NCBI GenBank assembly: GCA_026388495.1
Contig: JAPLJQ010000035.1
Location: 1-5,891 of the forward strand
Direction of reading: 5' to 3'
Length of the DNA stretch: 5,891 nucleotides
Source: Deltaproteobacteria bacterium
GTDB lineage: Bacteria; Desulfobacterota; Syntrophia; Syntrophales; UBA2185
Positions 1-3,129 of the stretch are shown here, piece after piece. Positions within the stretch are counted from its first letter, which is position 1. Each line of letters starts with the position of its first letter. A model generated the notes under the pieces. The model was not told the origin of the DNA. It saw nothing but the letters and a program-made list of their open reading frames with translations, and did not search any database. A program made the translations under genes and the position numbers.

Positions 1-273
1 AACATCGGGAAGTCCCACCGTCGAGAATTGAGGGAGGCCGGGGGAAACATCGACCTCTACATCAACGGGATACGATTCTATGCCGATGACGGTACTGCTT
101 GCGACCTTTACAATCAATCTTCGCCCCCTGCAGACCTCTCCCCATCAAGGGATGGAAGAGAGGAACAACCTGTTGTCAAGACGGATCTTTCGAAATTTTC
201 AAAACGCTACATAGCGGTCAACGTTATCCGATTATTTAAACTTCATCTATATGAACGGCGAAAAATATTATAG
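1..273 (+). CDS. Possible C-terminal end of an upstream gene (unrecognised)
   Basis: This frame has no stop from the left edge to a TAG at 271-273, giving about 90 visible residues. The first 50 or so read like ordinary coding sequence, with many ATC, GAC, AAC and TAC codons. A short stretch, IDLYINGIRFYADDGT, looks like alternating beta strands. From about position 180 the base composition becomes AT-rich and the residues turn basic and hydrophobic (ending ERRKIL), which is less convincing. I do not recognise a family. An internal ATG at 28 exists, but no clear ribosome binding site precedes it, so a gene entering from the left is likelier than one starting here. A second frame ends in TGA at 29-31 and could instead be the true end of the upstream gene, in which case this frame is chance. 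Confidence 0.3.
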   Translation, partial: NIGKSHRRELREAGGNIDLYINGIRFYADDGTACDLYNQSSPPADLSPSRDGREEQPVVKTDLSKFSKRYIAVNVIRLFKLHLYERRKIL

Positions 274-306
274 AATCAAAACATTTATATCAAGATAAAT
301 CTTTTT

Positions 307-355
307 AAAAATATATTTTTTAACCTCCTTGACTGGGGGGATGGGCTATGATAAT
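307..355 (+). promoter_or_regulatory. Candidate sigma-70-type promoter upstream of moaC
   Basis: TTGACT at 329-334 matches five of six -35 consensus bases. GATAAT at 350-355 matches five of six -10 bases. The 15-base spacer is shorter than the preferred 17, which weakens the call. Directly upstream lies an A/T tract that includes the perfect 14-base palindrome AAAAATATATTTTT (307-320), placed where an UP element would sit. Transcription would begin near 361-364, leaving a leader of about 36-39 bases before the moaC start. This is the only convincing AT-rich promoter-like region in the window, and it would serve the downstream co-directional genes. It is inferred from pattern only. Confidence 0.35.
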
Positions 356-380
356 TTCCCTGCATCAGATTATACCCCAT
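341..380. repeat. Interrupted inverted repeat overlapping the candidate promoter
   Basis: ATGGGCTAT (341-349) and ATACCCCAT (372-380) are inverted copies with one mismatch in nine, separated by 22 bases. The arms flank the proposed -10 element and start site. They could be an operator for a dimeric repressor or, less likely, a leader hairpin just before the moaC ribosome binding site. The left arm would be transcribed only if transcription starts further upstream than proposed. I do not recognise it as a ModE site or as the molybdenum cofactor riboswitch, which is much larger. Confidence 0.3.
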
Positions 381-399
381 AGTAGGGACAAGCGCATAC

Positions 400-879
400 A
401 TGTCAACATTATCCCACCTTGATGATAAAGGCAAAGCACGGATGGTCGATGTTACGGTAAAAGAACCATCCGTACGGGAAGCCCTCGCCCGGGGAAAGGT
501 CGTGATGCACCGGGACACTCTCGCTCTCGTTACAGGGGGAAAAATACCCAAGGGAGATGTTTTCGGCGTCGCAAGGATTGCAGGAATCATGGCAGCAAAA
601 AAAACAAGCGACATGATTCCCATGTGTCATCCCCTTGAGTTGACAGGCATTGACATTCATTTCAGGACAAACGATGAATCGGGGGAGATTATCATTGAAG
701 CCGGCGTAAAAACAGTGGGAAGAACCGGCGTGGAAATGGAAGCGATGACGGCTGTCAGTGTAGCGGCCCTGACGATTTATGATATGTGCAAATCCGCCGA
801 TAAAAATATTATCCTGTCAGACATTAAATTGATCTCCAAACGCGGCGGCAAGAGCGGCGCTTTCACCAGGGAAGAATAA
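400..879 (+). CDS. moaC: Cyclic pyranopterin monophosphate synthase MoaC
   Basis: MoaC is a cytoplasmic enzyme of molybdenum cofactor synthesis. It works after the radical SAM enzyme MoaA and rearranges 3',8-cyclo-7,8-dihydro-GTP into cyclic pyranopterin monophosphate, the precursor of molybdopterin. The 159-residue product has the family's normal length and aligns with E. coli MoaC almost without gaps. Visible landmarks are MVDV at 15-18, KGDVF at 51-55, ARIAGI at 58-63, the MCHPL motif at 75-79, TGVEMEA at 109-115, the YDMCK motif at 127-131, and SKRGGKSG near the end. Residues equivalent to the active-site Lys51, His77, Glu112, Glu114, Asp128 and Lys131 are all present, so it should be active. 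The ATG is preceded by AGGGA at 384-388, 11 bases away. No other moa or moe gene is visible nearby, and an unrelated membrane protein gene starts 11 bases after the stop. Confidence 0.97.
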   Translation: MSTLSHLDDKGKARMVDVTVKEPSVREALARGKVVMHRDTLALVTGGKIPKGDVFGVARIAGIMAAKKTSDMIPMCHPLELTGIDIHFRTNDESGEIIIEAGVKTVGRTGVEMEAMTAVSVAALTIYDMCKSADKNIILSDIKLISKRGGKSGAFTREE

Positions 880-890
880 AACAACCAATC

Positions 891-1415
891 GTGAGTATGT
901 ATCGAAAAACCTTCAAAATAAAAAAAGCGTTTCTCGTTGCCTTTTCCGTTGATGTGGTCCTTTTATGTCTCCTCCTGCTCCTGTCTCTTTTTTTTAAAGG
1001 TTCCTCCCTTGAAAGGCTTGTTCTTGCCGTGATTTTCATAACCGCCCTCCTTATTTTTCTTGAATCCTTATCCCGGAAGGTTTTAACGGGGGATCAGGGC
1101 ATCCTCATCAGGAAATTTCTCAGGGATAAGAAACTTCTCTGGGAAGATATTACCCAGGTGGGAACTGTTGTTATGCGGAAGAGGGTGTACCTTCTGTTGA
1201 CTACCACGAAGGGGTTCCACATCCTGACCAATGCCTACGGTGAATTTCCCGGACTTCTCCGGGAGATCGCCGATCATGTAGAGAGGGAAAGAATCGACGA
1301 TGAGGTCCGGAACCAGATTGATCATCCTGTCAAAAAAATATCCGATATCGTCTCGGCATGTTTTGCAGCGGCGGTTCTCGTTGCCATTATAGTCTTCAAA
1401 ATCATAACGTCGTAA
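891..1415 (+). CDS. Membrane protein with bacterial PH-like domain
   Basis: A 174-residue protein of unknown function. Two strongly hydrophobic segments (about 13-35 and 42-60) are followed by a soluble region (about 63-135) and a third membrane segment (about 153-172). The middle part reads like a bacterial pleckstrin-homology-like domain of the DUF304/YdbT kind: a strand with GILIRKFL, the typical LLWEDITQV turn at 82-90, a strand pair with VYLLLTT and FHILTN, then a helix with FPGLLREIADHV. Such proteins sit in the inner membrane and their roles are mostly unknown. I take GTG at 891 as the start, but ATG at 897 is in frame two codons later. Neither has a strong ribosome binding site, although GTGAG at 891-895 lies just before the ATG. 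It begins 11 bases after moaC, so it is probably cotranscribed with it. Domain assignment is by pattern and fairly secure; function is unknown. Confidence 0.75.
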   Translation: MSMYRKTFKIKKAFLVAFSVDVVLLCLLLLLSLFFKGSSLERLVLAVIFITALLIFLESLSRKVLTGDQGILIRKFLRDKKLLWEDITQVGTVVMRKRVYLLLTTTKGFHILTNAYGEFPGLLREIADHVERERIDDEVRNQIDHPVKKISDIVSACFAAAVLVAIIVFKIITS

Positions 1416-1462
1416 AACGATTTATTACATTTTACACAAGAAAGAAAGGAACCAGATCTATT

Positions 1463-1774
1463 ATGAATCACAGGAAGCTTGGAATAGTTGGAGAGAAAGA
1501 AATTCAAGTGTCACTTCCTTCTTCCGTGGAAGACATAATCGAAAAAAAACTCGAAGATATTGCCACCATCCTGTGCGCTGCCGTGAAAGAGAAAAGCAGG
1601 CTCCATGAAGAAGTGATGTCCATGGTTGAAAGGAGCCTTTTCAGGATCGCCCTGAAGCGTTCCAACAATGTGAAAAGCTCCGCAGCCACATATCTTGGGA
1701 TCAATAGAAATACCTTCCAGAATAAATTGGTCAAAATGAGTATTCAGTGTGAAGCATCCCGGAATGCAAAATAG
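1463..1774 (+). CDS. Small Fis-type helix-turn-helix DNA-binding protein
   Basis: A 103-residue protein, close to the length of Fis (98). Its C-terminal half matches the Fis/HTH_8 fold: a dimer-type helix VERSLFRIALKRSNN (55-69), then SSAATYLGI (72-80), a turn, and a recognition helix NRNTFQNKLVKM (81-92). The residues AAxxLGINRNT are the family hallmark, also found at the C-terminus of NtrC-type activators. The N-terminal half (about 10-50) is predicted helical and polar, with no AAA+ or receiver domain, so it is a free-standing DNA-binding protein and not a truncated sigma-54 activator. The frame is open upstream to an ATG at 1358 inside the previous gene. I choose 1463 because AAAGGA at 1445-1450 precedes it by 12 bases, and because the earlier start would overlap the PH-domain gene and add unlike residues. 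It may regulate the genes that follow, which is inference. Confidence 0.8.
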   Translation: MNHRKLGIVGEKEIQVSLPSSVEDIIEKKLEDIATILCAAVKEKSRLHEEVMSMVERSLFRIALKRSNNVKSSAATYLGINRNTFQNKLVKMSIQCEASRNAK

Positions 1775-1839
1775 CGCGGGATTCGAGGGATGCGCTTCCC
1801 GGTAAAAATGACTATCATTCATGCTCAAAAGAAAATGAA

Positions 1840-3099
1840 ATGACGAAAGAAAATACAACCGGATTATCCGAAAATATTAGGCAACTCATGGCCAAAGGCG
1901 TGAGGATTCACAACCCCCTTTCTATTGAAATAGGAAATGAGGTTGATCCCGACAGGATTTCCGGTGAGGATGTTATCATCCATTCAGGGACCAGAATATA
2001 TGGTAAAAAAACATTGATTTCCAAAGGGTCCGGATTGGGCTATGAATCACCGGTTACCGTCGTTGATTGCCAGCTCGGACCCCATGTGGAATTGAAGGGC
2101 GGCTTTTTTAAATCCTCCGTCTTCCTTGAAGGATCCAATCTGTCAAGCGGCGCCCTTATCCGGGAAGGATGCATCCTGGAAGAACAAGCGAACGCGGCTC
2201 ATGCCGTCGGACTCAAGCAAACCCTCCTTTTCCCTTTTGTCACCCTGGGCAGCCTGATTAATTTTTGCGACTGTTTTATGGCGGGAGGCACAAGCAGAAA
2301 AGATCACAGTGAAGTTGGCAGCTCCTATATCCATTTCAACTACACCCCGAATCAGGACAAGGCAACGCCATCTCTCGTCGGTGATGTTCCCAGAGGAGTG
2401 ATGCTTAACCAGCCTCCCATTTTTTTGGGAGGTCAGGGGGGGCTCGTCGGCCCCGTCAGAATCGGGTATGGAACCGTCATCGCGGCCGGAACGGTTTATC
2501 GTAAAGATTGTCCGGAAGGCGGCAAACTGTTAATCGGAAAAAACGATGCCGCAAGAGACGAGACCTTTCATATGGGCTTTTACGGGGACGTCACCCGACG
2601 GGTCTATAACAACATCTCCTATCTTGCCAATCTTCTGGCTCTCAGAGAATGGTATGTTCACATCCGGCAGCCTTTTTTCCGGCTTCAGGATATGGGAGAA
2701 GGATTGTACATGGGAATGATGGACGCCCTCGAAAGCATGATCGGGGAAAGAATAAACCGATTTCGGGCCCTTTCCGAAAAAATGGAGGCGTCCATAGCCC
2801 TGGGAGAAAAAGTACGATATAAAAAGACCATCCTCAAGCAGGAAAAGGAATTTCTTGAAAACTGGCCGGAAATTGAAACCTGCTTCAAAAGCGGGCATGA
2901 AACAAGGATCGATCAAAAAAACCGCGATGATTTTGCAGGAATAATTCTCCATAAAATCAACAGGGGAGAAAAGAACTATCTGCAGGTTATTAAAAGTCTC
3001 GACAAACGGGAATCAGCCATTGGAACACAATGGTTACAGAACATAGTAGACGACATTACCCGTTCTTCTCTGAATCAATTGCCATCCTTCAGGTTTTAA
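1840..3099 (+). CDS. GlmU-like left-handed beta-helix protein without uridylyltransferase domain
   Basis: A 419-residue protein. Residues about 20-225 are hexapeptide-repeat-like turns of a left-handed beta helix, resembling the C-terminal acetyltransferase half of GlmU: NPLSIEIGNEVDPDRI (25-40), GTRIYGKKTLI (50-60), and later GPVRIGYGTVIAAGTV (204-219). RKDHSEVGSS (153-162) and FNYTPNQDK (166-174) recall the GlmU stretch around its acetyl-CoA and sugar site, though the spacing differs. The N-terminal nucleotide-binding motif of GlmU (LxxGxGTRM) is absent. Residues about 250-419 form a separate, mostly helical domain that I do not recognise. Relatives are, to my memory, often labelled UDP-N-acetylglucosamine pyrophosphorylase, a name this domain content does not support. 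The ribosome binding site is weak (GAAAATGAA), and the start overlaps the stop of a 17-codon frame as ATGA. The GlmS-like gene follows after 30 bases, which supports an amino-sugar or sugar-nucleotide role. Exact activity is unknown. Confidence 0.75.
   Translation: MTKENTTGLSENIRQLMAKGVRIHNPLSIEIGNEVDPDRISGEDVIIHSGTRIYGKKTLISKGSGLGYESPVTVVDCQLGPHVELKGGFFKSSVFLEGSNLSSGALIREGCILEEQANAAHAVGLKQTLLFPFVTLGSLINFCDCFMAGGTSRKDHSEVGSSYIHFNYTPNQDKATPSLVGDVPRGVMLNQPPIFLGGQGGLVGPVRIGYGTVIAAGTVYRKDCPEGGKLLIGKNDAARDETFHMGFYGDVTRRVYNNISYLANLLALREWYVHIRQPFFRLQDMGEGLYMGMMDALESMIGERINRFRALSEKMEASIALGEKVRYKKTILKQEKEFLENWPEIETCFKSGHETRIDQKNRDDFAGIILHKINRGEKNYLQVIKSLDKRESAIGTQWLQNIVDDITRSSLNQLPSFRF
2413..2432. repeat. 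Perfect 7-bp inverted repeat with T6 loop inside the beta-helix gene
   Basis: CCTCCCA (2413-2419) and TGGGAGG (2426-2432) are exact inverted copies around six T residues, within codons for PPIFLGG. The transcript could form a compact GC-rich hairpin. No U tract follows it, so it is not a standard terminator. A repeat of this size is expected a few times by chance in a window this long, and the protein motif may dictate the sequence. Confidence 0.3.
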
Positions 3100-3115
3100 T
3101 GAAGAAAAGACGCCA

Positions 3116-3129
3116 CAGGAAAAATAAAG
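3116..3129 (+). promoter_or_regulatory. Ribosome binding site fixing the start of the GlmS-like gene
   Basis: CAGGA at 3116-3120 lies nine bases before the ATG at 3130, a near-ideal arrangement and one of the best in the window. It matters because the presumed catalytic Cys of the encoded protein is 46 residues downstream. The alternative in-frame GTG at 3259, three codons before that Cys, is preceded only by pyrimidine-rich sequence with no ribosome binding site. The signal therefore supports the long N-terminal form. Confidence 0.7.

Noticed and set aside
597..604. Run of eight A residues in moaC, and T8 at 988-995 in the PH-domain gene
   Set aside because: Considered as slippage or phase-variation tracts. 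Both encode ordinary residues (Lys-Lys, Phe-Phe), both frames are intact, and a housekeeping gene such as moaC is an unlikely target.
1358..1462. Extended N-terminus for the Fis-like protein from ATG 1358
   Set aside because: It would overlap the end of the PH-domain gene in another frame and add Cys- and His-rich residues unlike the rest. The ATG at 1463 has an AAAGGA upstream.
1777..1801. CGGGA...TCCCG inverted repeat after the Fis-like gene as a terminator
   Set aside because: The stem is only five base pairs with a 15-base loop and no T tract follows, so it is not a convincing rho-independent terminator.
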